A stretch of 64,000 bases of DNA from Pleurocapsa sp. FMAR1 (lineage in GTDB: Bacteria; Cyanobacteriota; Cyanobacteriia; Cyanobacteriales; Xenococcaceae), in the NCBI RefSeq assembly GCF_963665995.1, contig NZ_OY762512.1:3782001-3846000 (forward strand), in the 5' to 3' direction. Under the pieces are notes generated by a model that did no database searches, was not told the origin of the DNA, and saw only the letters and a list, made by a program, of their open reading frames with translations. This document shows positions 55,535-64,000 of this stretch, one piece after another (the stretch's first letter is position 1; each line of letters begins with the position of its first letter). The position numbers and the translations under genes are program-made.

Positions 55535-55855
55535 TTAGAGCTTGCGATAGATGGCACACAAACGACTAGGCTTAAAAATTTTGGCTTGGAACATAAAATT
55601 TGGCGGCACATTAATAATAACGTAGTCATCAGAACCATGATATCTCTCGAACTCTGGAGGCATTCCCTTGGGTGTATGTTGGCTATAGGGAACAGGTTGA
55701 AAAACTTGGTTAGTAAAATGAATCTCGTTTTCGTGAAGTCTTTGGCTAATCTGGTCGGTAAAAGTCTTATTTGTCAACAAGCCAAATAAAATATCTTTAG
55801 CTGTCGAATCAAGAGCGAAGCTTGTATCATAATTCTTGACTATTTTTAAACTCAT
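55535..55855 (-). CDS. Conserved hypothetical protein
   Basis: A 106-residue soluble protein with no signal peptide or membrane helix. The sequence DYVIINVPPNFMFQAKIFKP suggests a beta-rich fold, preceded by PYSQHTPKGMPPEFERYHGSDD. I do not recognise a family. Composition and codon use look like neighbouring genes, so I consider it real. Confidence 0.65.
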   Translation of the reverse strand: MSLKIVKNYDTSFALDSTAKDILFGLLTNKTFTDQISQRLHENEIHFTNQVFQPVPYSQHTPKGMPPEFERYHGSDDYVIINVPPNFMFQAKIFKPSRLCAIYRKL

Positions 55856-56015
55856 TTTTAAGTGTTGAACATATCAACAATATAGAAGCACTACAGCAAA
55901 TGTTATCAGAAATATCCTATTAAGAAAATAGCAGTTAATGTTTTGTATTCCACAATTAAAAAAAGGTTAAAAACCAAAAATTGTTAAGAATTATTTTGAT
56001 AAAAAAGGAAATAAC

Positions 56016-57095
56016 TCAAAGAGATTTTAAACCTGCCAATAGTTCTGCTTGGGCAGTAAAAGCAAGATGGCAGATTGATTCTTGCCAATCAGGATCGTGA
56101 CTATAAAAAGCATCGATCATTCCTTGTCTAATTATTCGGGCTTGGGTACTATTTACATCCCCGTGATAATATAGCCAGCGATCGGCGCGCAGCGCGTCAA
56201 ATACTTCAGTTTCTGGTATTGTGCCAAATTCATAAGCAGCAGCAAGACATATTGATCGATCTAAGTTGTTTTGAAGTGCAGCAATTAATGTTCCGTGAGG
56301 TTTATAAACAGCAACCGAATTAGCCGAACCAGTCATAACTAATTTATCGCCCCAAATCATTGCAGCCAAATTTGTGGTGTGAAGATCGCTGTCAATGCCC
56401 ATAAGTTGACCAGTGCCGTACTGTCCTAATCCCGTATGATAATCAAGTAAGCCAACTGCTTGCTTATCCTGAAGATATTGAGCAACTATTCTCTGAAAAA
56501 TACGATTTGACCAAGCAGGAACTTCTCCACCATAAAAAGGTGCATACCAATGGCTGTATTGTCCCTGAGCTATTGCTTCGGCTGAAAATTCATGACTATA
56601 CAGATACTCAAATAATTGCTGGAGAGTTTGCCTTTGAGTTTCCACCGTCCATTCTGAAGGAACAATGATATCTGCTAAATCATAATAAATATTATTTTTG
56701 GGAAGTGGTTGCTTAAAATCGAGAAAATTACGGTTTAGATCTACTCCATCTTCGTTAACGCGCCGACAATAACTCATTCCCCACGGGTTAAGTCCATGAA
56801 TCATAACTATGGCTACATCATTGTCAGCCTGTTTATGCCAATTAGTTTTGAGCGAACCCACCTGAATACCAGAACCTGAAAATCCTTCTACTCCATGAGT
56901 TGCCGATAATAATATTAAGACTTTTTGGGCAGCAAGACTGCCAAACCAAGCCAAATCGACATATAGTTTCTCTCCTGTCATACCCCTTAAAGGATGCTGC
57001 CACGACTTAATTAAAGTTGCGTCATCTAAACAAGAAATTAGAAAATTTTGACGCGCCTCTAAATAAGAATTAGCAAAATATGTATGAAAACCCAT
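56016..57095 (-). CDS. DUF2817 domain protein, probable M14-like carboxypeptidase
   Basis: A 359-residue protein of the DUF2817 group, related to zinc carboxypeptidases. LLSATHGVEGFSGSG supplies the first His and Glu, RRVNEDGVDLNRNFLDF an arginine/asparagine substrate clamp, and LLDYHTGLGQYGTG another His. EFGTIPETEVFDALR carries the catalytic Glu candidate. No signal peptide is visible. The peptide substrate is unknown. It is a single gene with about 190 bp before the RibD-like gene. Confidence 0.85.
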   Translation of the reverse strand: MGFHTYFANSYLEARQNFLISCLDDATLIKSWQHPLRGMTGEKLYVDLAWFGSLAAQKVLILLSATHGVEGFSGSGIQVGSLKTNWHKQADNDVAIVMIHGLNPWGMSYCRRVNEDGVDLNRNFLDFKQPLPKNNIYYDLADIIVPSEWTVETQRQTLQQLFEYLYSHEFSAEAIAQGQYSHWYAPFYGGEVPAWSNRIFQRIVAQYLQDKQAVGLLDYHTGLGQYGTGQLMGIDSDLHTTNLAAMIWGDKLVMTGSANSVAVYKPHGTLIAALQNNLDRSICLAAAYEFGTIPETEVFDALRADRWLYYHGDVNSTQARIIRQGMIDAFYSHDPDWQESICHLAFTAQAELLAGLKSL

Positions 57096-57286
57096 CTAAT
57101 TAGAAGCCCGTAGTTTTTGAAGATAGCAAAGATATAAAAACACAAATTGTTCATTGATATAGCCATTTCACCCTTAGCAGCGCGATCTTTGCGAGTGGAA
57201 ACCATACGAAAAGGGAAAACTTTTACAAATACCTTAAACTCCTCTGACCTCTGAACAGCTAATCATGAGGAAATTAATGGGAATGA

Positions 57287-57988
57287 CTATAATTGTTCAT
57301 TGTTTAGTACTCGATAGTGAAGGAAAATTTCTTCATTAATCTGCTTGGCTTTTAGCAGCTTTAGCTTTTTTCCTTGAGACTGCAAAAACCCAACTCCGTC
57401 AACGGGAGAAGGAGAACTGTTACCCCCAAAAATTACGGGACAAACAGTTAACCAAAGCTCATCGATTAAATCTACGGCGAAAAGAGATGCTACCAATTCT
57501 CCTCCACCGAGGATGGCTAGTTTTTTTAACCCTAATCCCTCTAACTGTACTAAAGTTGATGCCCAATTGATTGTCGAGTTGTTTTCTTTAGTATCGTGAA
57601 TAATCAAAATACGTTCAAATTCTTTTTTACCTCGCCATAATTCTGCGCCACTAGGTACAGTTAGTAACCATCGCGGTATTGACTGCTGAAAAAAACGCCA
57701 GTGAGGATCAAAATTTGCTGATGCTGAGACCACAATTTGTACTGGCTGTAATGATTGCGATCGCTCTATTCGTCCCTGGATCAGCTTAAAATTGGACACG
57801 GACATGGTTGTACCGTAAGCTCTTAAAGTATCAGCACCAAATAGTACTCCATCTACTAAAGAAACCTGTTTTTCTAGGTGTATTTTATCGTTAGCAGAAC
57901 CAAAACGAGCAGGAGATCTTTGATAGTCAGCAATTTTACCATCGGCAGTCATTGCTAGAATAGCTGTAATTTGCGGTCTATTGTTCAT
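57287..57988 (-). CDS. RibD C-terminal / dihydrofolate-reductase-family pyrimidine reductase
   Basis: A 233-residue reductase with the RibD-C fold and no N-terminal deaminase domain. ITAILAMTADGKIAD is the opening strand, DGVLFGADTLRAYG the substrate/NADPH loop and KLAILGGGELVASLFAVDLIDELWLTVCPVIFGG the C-terminal NADPH-binding stretch. Standalone versions could act in riboflavin synthesis (5-amino-6-ribosylamino-pyrimidinone reduction) or on other substrates. It is divergent from the histidine kinase gene by 162 bp. Confidence 0.87.
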   Translation of the reverse strand: MNNRPQITAILAMTADGKIADYQRSPARFGSANDKIHLEKQVSLVDGVLFGADTLRAYGTTMSVSNFKLIQGRIERSQSLQPVQIVVSASANFDPHWRFFQQSIPRWLLTVPSGAELWRGKKEFERILIIHDTKENNSTINWASTLVQLEGLGLKKLAILGGGELVASLFAVDLIDELWLTVCPVIFGGNSSPSPVDGVGFLQSQGKKLKLLKAKQINEEIFLHYRVLNNEQL

Positions 57989-58150
57989 TAAAAATAAAAA
58001 TAAATTCTACCGTGTCGTTTAGTTAAAGGCTTTTAAAGACCATGCTTACTTCATTTTTTACCTATAAGCAGGGCAAATGATATTTGAATGGATATCATTA
58101 AAAATACAATAATAGAGATATAGTTTAAGCGTGAGCCTAAACCTTTTCCT

Positions 58151-60319
58151 ATGGCACTTGGTCAATCTTCCTTTCGACGTATATTACTCTCGCGCATTCT
58201 TTTAGTTAGCGTTCCAGTCTTGCTAGTAGGAGTGTACGTTACCTATCAAAAAGCTAGATCGGCTTTTTTAGAAACCGCTAGACAAAACTTGACAGAAAGT
58301 GCCGTCAGAAAAGGAGAAATTATTCAACAATCAACCAAAGCTCTCCGTAATAATTTGGCTACTGCAAGTGATGCAGCAATCAAAGGTTCAAATACATTTG
58401 ACCCTAAAATATATATCGCGCAGTTAAAACAAGTATTACCCGCAGATATCTTATGCGCTCAAATTACAGATCTTAATACTAATGAAATAGCCGCCAGCAA
58501 CTGCAAAGAACCAGTAGAACTAGAGAGTACTACTTGGCAAAAGAAAAAACAACAGGTTTTAACTACTCCTGCACAAATAAATGTCAAGTTATTAGTTCCC
58601 TCAACTTCTTTGGTGCAAAATTCAGAAGATGTTGATGAAAATCCATTACGACGACAGCTTAAACTCTGGTTAACTGCTCCAGTTTACGATCAAAATGGCA
58701 ACCTTCGTTATGCTCTTAGCGTCAAGTCGGCTATTTTAGCTCAAGAAATTATTGAACCAGGCTCTTTGGAGGGTTATCCCGTCGTCATCAATGAAGACGG
58801 CACTATTTTGGCTCATCCTTTTGAGCAGCGGGTAGGAAGAAATATCAAGCAGATGCCTGATTTTCCAAGATTAAATGACTTGATGAAAAATGCGATCGCC
58901 AACAAGCCTGATTTTCTCCATTTATTTTATCTTGAAACAGATGGTGTAGAGTTAGTAGCAGGATATAGCTCTATTCCTTCTCCTGTGACCGCAAGCAGCA
59001 AGGAAAAGTGGGTAATTTTGGCGGTTAGTCCGATTGATGCAGCTTTAGAACCCCTAAAAGATATTCGCCAAGCTTTAGTGGGTATGACTTTAGGGTTAAT
59101 TGCAGCCTGCTCCTTAGCTACTTTATATGTTTCGAGGGAGTTGGCTCGTCCTCTAGAGCGCATTAGAGACTATTCTCTTAAAGAAGATCATTTTCAGTCT
59201 ACTAGCGATCGCCTTCCAGAAAATTTCAAAATCCGTGAGTTTAATCAGCTTTCTCTAGCTCTCAATGATATGGTTAGTCGATTACGAGCCTGGGGAGAAG
59301 AAATTGTTTCGGCTTGGCAAGAAGCTCAAACTGCTAATAAACTCAAGAGCGAATTTTTAGCAACTACCTCCCATGAATTGCGAACCCCCCTCAACGGGAT
59401 TATTAACTGTGTTCGCATTGTGCGAGATGGCTACTGTGATAGTAAAGAAGAAGAGCGAGAATTTTTGCAGCAGGCAGATGATGCGGCGATCCATTTATTA
59501 GGAATTATTAATGATGTGCTAGATATTTCTAAAATTGAGGCGGGTAAACTTTCTGTGGTGATTGAAAAAGTTGACCTGCAAAAGATACTGGATGAAGTAG
59601 TTGATTTGCATTTAGTCTCAATTCAGCATAAAAATCTGACCTTAGATCGACCAAGTTGGTTAGAGAATATCTATGTTTTGGCAGATCCAGCCAAGCTTAA
59701 GCAGGTATTAATTAATGTGGTCAGCAATGCCGTCAAATTTACCGAACAAGGCACCATTGCTATTAAAGTCGAGATTATCGAAGAGATTATTGGTGAGGCA
59801 GAGAATCATCAATATCTGTTAGCTTCTGGAGACTATCATGACCCTTCACAGGAATATGAGCCAAGGCTGTTTAAAACCAAAAGTCAGATCCCGCGTCGGC
59901 GTAAGACGCAAACGCCAGTTTCTTCAAGTTGGGAAACTCGCCCAACGGACTGGCCCCAGAATGCTGACTTAAAACCTAATTTGTCGAGCGCGCAAAATTA
60001 TCACAGCACCAATTCTAGCGATGGGGAATTAGAACCCTCCCAGCAAATTCTACTGACTATAGAAGATTCGGGAATTGGGATTGAGAAAAGTCAGCAGGAT
60101 AAATTATTTAGTCCCTTTGTCATGGCAGATGGCTCAACTACTCGCAAATTTGGTGGTACTGGCTTGGGTTTAGCAATCTCTCGCAATTTGATCGAATTAA
60201 TGCAGGGTCATATATCCTTGTACAGTGGAGGAGAAGGACAAGGGACAACAGTACAAATTTCTTTGCCTTTAGCTGAAGTTACTGCCAAGTTTAAATTATT
60301 ACCCCAATCTGGCGATTAG
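58151..60319 (+). CDS. Sensor histidine kinase with extracytoplasmic sensor domain
   Basis: A 722-residue two-component kinase. A first membrane helix (about residues 12-30) and a second near 303-328 bound a periplasmic double-Cache-like sensor. HAMP follows (RELARPLERIRDYSLKED). HisKA has H408 in TTSHELRTPLNG. The ATPase domain has ADPAKLKQVLINVVSNAVKF, IEDSGIGIEKSQQ and GGTGLGLAISRNL. Residues about 577-606 are encoded by a GC-rich palindromic repeat in frame (RRRKTQTPVSS, ETRPTDWPQNADL), placed in the loop between the N and D boxes. No receiver domain is fused and no response regulator is adjacent. Confidence 0.93.
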   Translation: MALGQSSFRRILLSRILLVSVPVLLVGVYVTYQKARSAFLETARQNLTESAVRKGEIIQQSTKALRNNLATASDAAIKGSNTFDPKIYIAQLKQVLPADILCAQITDLNTNEIAASNCKEPVELESTTWQKKKQQVLTTPAQINVKLLVPSTSLVQNSEDVDENPLRRQLKLWLTAPVYDQNGNLRYALSVKSAILAQEIIEPGSLEGYPVVINEDGTILAHPFEQRVGRNIKQMPDFPRLNDLMKNAIANKPDFLHLFYLETDGVELVAGYSSIPSPVTASSKEKWVILAVSPIDAALEPLKDIRQALVGMTLGLIAACSLATLYVSRELARPLERIRDYSLKEDHFQSTSDRLPENFKIREFNQLSLALNDMVSRLRAWGEEIVSAWQEAQTANKLKSEFLATTSHELRTPLNGIINCVRIVRDGYCDSKEEEREFLQQADDAAIHLLGIINDVLDISKIEAGKLSVVIEKVDLQKILDEVVDLHLVSIQHKNLTLDRPSWLENIYVLADPAKLKQVLINVVSNAVKFTEQGTIAIKVEIIEEIIGEAENHQYLLASGDYHDPSQEYEPRLFKTKSQIPRRRKTQTPVSSSWETRPTDWPQNADLKPNLSSAQNYHSTNSSDGELEPSQQILLTIEDSGIGIEKSQQDKLFSPFVMADGSTTRKFGGTGLGLAISRNLIELMQGHISLYSGGEGQGTTVQISLPLAEVTAKFKLLPQSGD
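59881..59969. repeat. GC-rich palindromic repeat in frame inside the histidine kinase gene
   Basis: Begins AAGTCAGATCCCGCGTCGG and ends ATGCTGACTT, matching the ends of the copies at 34642 and 42028 with some drift. The inner dyad GCCAGT/ACTGGC spans 59914-59953 and encloses a hairpin like the one at 44981-45021. Confidence 0.85.
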
Positions 60320-60336
60320 TTGCATCAGTGCTAAGT

Positions 60337-61446
60337 CTAATGCTTTTGGCTTCTAGCTGTGGGTAAAATTAGCATCCCATCGCCGAAGGAATAAAAACGG
60401 TAATTTAAGGCGATCGCCTGCTGATATAGATCTAGTAAACGTTCCCTACCAATTAAAGCACTTACCAGCATCAACAAGCTAGAGCCTGGTAAATGGAAAT
60501 TAGTAATCAAACCATCTACTATCTGCCATTGATAACCTGGATAGATAAATAAATCAGTCTTGCCTCGAAAAGGCTTGAGGATATTTCCCGACTCGGCAGC
60601 CATTTTTGCTGCTCCCTCTAATGCTCTAGTTGCGGTTGTTCCCACGGCAAATACTCTCCCGCCTCTGGCTTTGGTCGCTAAAACTTGCTCGACCGTAGCT
60701 TGGCTAACCTCAATCCATTCTTGGTGCATGGAGTGCTGGAGAATATTTTCCGACTCTACAGGACGAAAAGTACCAATTCCTACGTGGAGGGTAATAGAAG
60801 TTTGTTCGATACCCTGCTGTTGTAATTTGTTTAATAATTCTGGAGTAAAATGCAGTCCTGCGGTAGGTGCAGCGATCGCTCCTGACTTTTGAGCATATAC
60901 TGTTTGGTAGCGATCGCGCTCGGCTTCTTGATTGGTAATATAGGGCGGTAAGGGTAACTCTCCGTAGTCCTCTAAAAAATGCCACAATGATTTATTTTCA
61001 GGTAGCTCAAATTGCAAAATTCTCCCCCCTGTTGCTTCATCTCTGGCAACTACAGTAGCTTTTAGCTGAAAACCTGCTATTGCCTGAGTATTATTCTGTG
61101 GCTCAAACAGAAATTTTGCCCCAGGGGTAAAGCGTTTACCTGGCTTGACTAAAGCCAGCCAACAGTTATCTAATCTTTCTTCGATTAGTAAAATTTCAGC
61201 TTTAGAACCACTAGTTTTATGACCGTGTAGACGAGCAGGAATCACACGGGTGTTGTTGAGAACCAATAAATCCCCTGATTTAAGCCAATGGGGCAAATCA
61301 TGAAAAACCCTATGAACACAAGATGTAGGTGAATCTACTATCAGTAAACGCGAACTGTCTCTGGGAATTGCAGGCGTTTGCGCAATAAGCTTTTGAGGTA
61401 GATAATAAGTATAATTAGACAGTAAAAAATCCTGGTTCATGCTCAT
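60337..61446 (-). CDS. queA: S-adenosylmethionine:tRNA ribosyltransferase-isomerase
   Basis: A 369-residue enzyme that transfers and isomerises the ribosyl part of SAM onto 7-aminomethyl-7-deazaguanosine in tRNA, forming epoxyqueuosine. Family motifs are [74 protein letters not shown] and [18 protein letters not shown]. The length is normal. It converges on the histidine kinase gene with 17 bp between. Confidence 0.95.
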   Translation of the reverse strand: MSMNQDFLLSNYTYYLPQKLIAQTPAIPRDSSRLLIVDSPTSCVHRVFHDLPHWLKSGDLLVLNNTRVIPARLHGHKTSGSKAEILLIEERLDNCWLALVKPGKRFTPGAKFLFEPQNNTQAIAGFQLKATVVARDEATGGRILQFELPENKSLWHFLEDYGELPLPPYITNQEAERDRYQTVYAQKSGAIAAPTAGLHFTPELLNKLQQQGIEQTSITLHVGIGTFRPVESENILQHSMHQEWIEVSQATVEQVLATKARGGRVFAVGTTATRALEGAAKMAAESGNILKPFRGKTDLFIYPGYQWQIVDGLITNFHLPGSSLLMLVSALIGRERLLDLYQQAIALNYRFYSFGDGMLILPTARSQKH

Positions 61447-61566
61447 TTATTATTTTATTTCAAGCGATCCCTATTGGGTAATATCCCCTATAAGAAGTTC
61501 AAAAAATCGGGTGCTTTTCCCCTAGCGCAACTGACCTGTTCATTGTCAGACTATAAGTAAGCCTCA

Positions 61567-61971
61567 GTGAAAATGGTATTTATGGATTATCTTTTTTTTC
61601 TGGCAAATGCCAGCGTAACTCTCAGAACAATCGATTATCTCCTCAATATGGAGCATACATCAAACGCTTGTTTAACTGTAATTCATCAAATAGACGGTTG
61701 GATTGTCAAAATTCGTTTCCCCCAAGCTCTTAAACCTAGACTGCATGGAGACTTTAAAGCCTTTATGTCCGAACTAGGTATTGCTTATGAACCGCAGATG
61801 CGACTTAGAATGGTGTTTTGGAGCTTAGAAACAGGTCAATCTCCTGTAGAAGTAATGCGTCGCTATCAGGTAGCAGTGGTTTCTCACGGCAAACCCGATA
61901 CTAAAGATATCGAGGCATTCCGCCAGCAGTTTACCAAGGGATTGGGCTACTGCCCAGAAACTTTAGCTTAG
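61567..61971 (+). CDS. Conserved hypothetical protein
   Basis: A 134-residue protein, GTG at 61567 or ATG at 61573 (VFMDYLFFLANASVTLRTID). The core reads VIHQIDGWIVKIRFPQALKPRLHGD, then FKAFMSELGIAYEPQMRLRMVFW and SLETGQSPVEVMRRYQVAVVSHGKP. It has no signal peptide. It looks like a small cytoplasmic cyanobacterial family of unknown function. Its last codons form one arm of an inverted repeat across the stop. Confidence 0.7.
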   Translation: MKMVFMDYLFFLANASVTLRTIDYLLNMEHTSNACLTVIHQIDGWIVKIRFPQALKPRLHGDFKAFMSELGIAYEPQMRLRMVFWSLETGQSPVEVMRRYQVAVVSHGKPDTKDIEAFRQQFTKGLGYCPETLA

Positions 61972-61988
61972 TTAAAGTTTCTGGGCAG
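61950..61988. repeat. Perfect 16-bp inverted repeat spanning the stop codon
   Basis: CTGCCCAGAAACTTTA at 61950-61965 and its exact complement at 61973-61988 surround GCTTAGT, which includes the TAG stop of the preceding gene. It may act as a terminator or mRNA-stabilising hairpin, and no T-run follows. Confidence 0.8.
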
Positions 61989-62430
61989 CTAAAAGCAGCT
62001 ACTTCTTTAATTAATATAATGCTCGAAAGCATAAGTTGCTGGTAGCTGAGATGTAGATAGGGAATTGGATATCGAACCCTTTAGGCAGTCTTCTCTCATT
62101 TCCTCGCCTCAAACATTTAAAGCGATCGCCTCACCGACATTTTCGATAATAGGAAGAATACTTTAAACAACCTTCATTTAACTATTCAACCGAATGTTTT
62201 GTTGTGGATGATTGTTCCTTGACTAGACATTTTTCCGAACCGTTTTTTGTTACTTGGTTTTCATCATAGTTACAGTAACTATAAAACAGCACTAAAAGCG
62301 ATCGCACTGATGATTTGTCAGAATTTTGTCAATACTGACATAACAATGACATAGCTATGAAAGAAGTGCTTGCTAGCTTAGGACAACAAATCATTTGTTG
62401 TTAAGCTTTTTATTTTTTGGGGTAAAAACC
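61989..62430. other. Intergenic region upstream of the zinc-finger and GT4 genes
   Basis: 442 bp with two HIP1 sites and a TGACA-rich stretch near 62325-62350 (GTCAATACTGACATAACAATGACAT) that could be promoter sequence. There is no ORF I support. The frame upstream of 62431 is open but begins in non-coding-type sequence. Confidence 0.45.
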
Positions 62431-62613
62431 ATGAATACTTGCATTTGCTGTTCCCATAATTTACTGCTTCATCTTCGTTCTCAAAACTTCTACTGGTATT
62501 GTCAACACTGTCGTTCAGAATTTAATAGCTTTTCAAGTATTTGTCAGCCATCAAAACCATCTAAGTTAGAGCAAATTCAATCTTATAGCTCATGTTTAAT
62601 TCCTGCACAATAA
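62431..62613 (+). CDS. Small double-CxxC zinc-finger-like protein
   Basis: The ATG at 62431 gives 60 residues. MNTCICCSHNLLLHLRSQNFYW then YCQHCRSEFNSF contain two CxxC pairs that could bind one zinc, as in zinc-ribbon proteins. A polar tail follows. An earlier in-frame start at 62395 is rejected because it adds a hydrophobic stretch with no ribosome-binding site. It lies 18 bp before the glycosyltransferase and is probably cotranscribed. The function is unknown. Confidence 0.65.
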   Translation: MNTCICCSHNLLLHLRSQNFYWYCQHCRSEFNSFSSICQPSKPSKLEQIQSYSSCLIPAQ

Positions 62614-62631
62614 TTATTAATATTTATAACG

Positions 62632-63906
62632 ATGAATCCATCTCAAACAATTGCTTTAATTTCAGTTTATAGCGATCCTGCTACGGAAGTTGGAAGTCAA
62701 AATGTATATGTGCGTTCCTTAGCAGAATCTTTATCTCGTTTAGGATGGCAGGTAGATATATTTACTCGCAAAACCAATGCTGTCCAAGCAAATATAGTAC
62801 AGCATAATCCTAATTGTCGAACTATTCGCCTCAATGCTGGGGTAATGCAATATATCTCCCAACAACAATTAATTGGTTACTTACCAGAATTTCTCAAACA
62901 ACTACGTCAGTTTCAAATAATTAATAGAATTCAGTATGGTTTAATTCATACTAATTATTGGCTGTCAGCTTGGGTAGGTATGGAACTTAAGAAAACGCAG
63001 CCTCTCAAACACGTCCATACTTATCATTCTCTTGGTGCTGTAAAATATGCTCATACTAACAATCTTACCAATATTGCCAAGACTCGTTTAGCAATAGAAA
63101 AAGCTTGTTTAGAAACAGCCGATTTAAGTATTGCCACTTGCCCTCAGCAAAAAGAATACCTACAAGAATTAGTTTCTACTAAAGGTAACATCGAGATTGT
63201 CCCCTGCGCTACGGATACTAGAATATTTGGCTCGGTTGCCCATGAAACAGCCAGACAAAAACTAGGAATTAAGCCTGATATATTCAATATTCTTTATGTT
63301 GGCAGGTTCGATCATCGTCACGGATTAGAAACTCTATTAAAAGCAGTTAGCAAACCCTATTTGCACAGCGCAGGTAATATTCGTCTGACCTTAGTTAGCA
63401 ATTCTCATCGCTATTCACATAATCGGCTAGAAAGAAAACGAATTGAGAAACGGGTGCGGGATTTAGGCATTGAGAACATTACTACTTTTGATGAACGACT
63501 CAGCCGAGAAAAATTAGCGGTATGCTATGCTGCTGCGGATGTCTGTGTAGTGCCTAATCATTATAGTCCTTTGGGAATGGTGGCAATTGAAGCTATGGCA
63601 AGTGGGACATCTGTAATTGCTGCTAATGCAGATAGTTTAAAATACATAGTTCAACATGAACAAACAGGTTTACTATTTCCTGCTCGAAATTCGTTTGTCT
63701 TGACTAAAGCAATTTTTCGCTTGATGAACGAACCTGAATGGAGATTAAAGTTGAGCGTTTCTGCCAGAGAAAGAGTTTATGAGTTATTTGACTGGGATGG
63801 CGTGGCTAATCAACTAGGAAAATTTTATCTAGAATTAATCGTTTCACAAGATATAAAGATGCCAAACAAATTATTAAAATATTCAGTTCAACCTGTAGGA
63901 GTTTAA
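62632..63906 (+). CDS. Glycosyltransferase family 4
   Basis: A 424-residue GT-B glycosyltransferase. The N-terminal donor-acceptor half has SDPATEVGSQNVYVRSLAESL and HVHTYHSLGAVKYAH. The C-terminal half has ILYVGRFDHRHGLETLLKAV and the nucleotide-sugar site SPLGMVAIEAMASGTSVIA (E-x7-E type). The overall pattern is near the sucrose-phosphate-synthase-like branch. The product could be a sugar glucoside or surface glycan. The preceding small zinc-finger gene is 18 bp upstream. Confidence 0.9.
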   Translation: MNPSQTIALISVYSDPATEVGSQNVYVRSLAESLSRLGWQVDIFTRKTNAVQANIVQHNPNCRTIRLNAGVMQYISQQQLIGYLPEFLKQLRQFQIINRIQYGLIHTNYWLSAWVGMELKKTQPLKHVHTYHSLGAVKYAHTNNLTNIAKTRLAIEKACLETADLSIATCPQQKEYLQELVSTKGNIEIVPCATDTRIFGSVAHETARQKLGIKPDIFNILYVGRFDHRHGLETLLKAVSKPYLHSAGNIRLTLVSNSHRYSHNRLERKRIEKRVRDLGIENITTFDERLSREKLAVCYAAADVCVVPNHYSPLGMVAIEAMASGTSVIAANADSLKYIVQHEQTGLLFPARNSFVLTKAIFRLMNEPEWRLKLSVSARERVYELFDWDGVANQLGKFYLELIVSQDIKMPNKLLKYSVQPVGV

Positions 63907-64000
63907 GTCTATTAGACTTCTGGCAAACTTGCTAACCTAAAACGATTTTGTTAAGCATTACTGCATTCATCAATATCAAGTGTAGTTTATCTTTAACGAG

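Noticed and set aside
1-64000. tRNA and rRNA genes
   Set aside because: I looked for TTCGA-type T-loops and cloverleaf stems in the gaps by eye and found none. A covariance-model scan would be needed to exclude them fully.

Overview
The window is cyanobacterial chromosome. The evidence is the very frequent HIP1 octamer GCGATCGC, a plastid-type gene set (accD, Ycf35/DUF1257, a CSP41-like epimerase, BioU, DUF2997) and a caa3/aa3-type respiratory oxidase with its heme A genes. A unicellular or baeocyte-forming lineage such as the Pleurocapsales is my guess; no rRNA or other decisive marker is present.

Layout. 1-3.3 kb: a Crp-family regulator cut by the window edge, an EPS sugar transferase, pgsA and a CSP41-like epimerase. 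3.6-8.4 kb: nitroreductase, a group II intron with a decayed reverse transcriptase, a methyltransferase and two small unknowns. 9.2-17.5 kb: an exopolysaccharide module (Wzc tyrosine kinase, alkaline-phosphatase-superfamily enzyme, Wzx flippase, MBOAT O-acyltransferase and SGNH-like partner). 17.5-18.7 kb: DUF2997-Ycf35-ferredoxin operon. 19-25.7 kb: bioU, a palindrome-rich repeat block, accD, pterin dehydratase, a dead FecR gene, an M20 peptidase and a PadR regulator. 25.7-29 kb: PhoD-like phosphatase, CsbD and a small secreted protein. 29.4-36.3 kb: ctaB-ctaA divergent from ctaCDE, then a second Crp-like regulator.

36.5-46.5 kb is the most unusual part. One gene, an FAD-dependent oxidoreductase with a C-terminal Rieske domain, lies in three pieces on the minus strand. 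An IS4-type element (1361 bp, 16-bp inverted repeats, 9-bp target duplication) separates pieces 1 and 2. A roughly 7.04-kb integrated element separates pieces 2 and 3. It carries a tyrosine recombinase beside one junction and a Rep_trans/RstA-like rolling-circle initiator gene. Removing both insertions leaves exactly 507 codons with no stop. The element was itself invaded by another IS4 copy, which holds two copies of a 0.63-0.66-kb repeat composite at the same GTCAA pentamer, and by an IS630 remnant. Without these the element would be about 3.7 kb, essentially rep plus integrase.

46.6-51 kb is a stress-type cluster (two DUF2382 proteins, sterol-desaturase-like hydroxylase, DUF421, BON lipoprotein, a 53-residue membrane protein). 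51.4-64 kb carries housekeeping and signalling genes: leuC, a Ser/Thr kinase, GIY-YIG, DUF2817, a RibD-C reductase, a hybrid-free histidine kinase, queA, two small proteins and a GT4 glycosyltransferase.

A family of GC-rich nested palindromes recurs across the window, both between genes and inside coding sequences (ctaE, the histidine kinase, two transposases). I found no tRNA, rRNA or CRISPR array.
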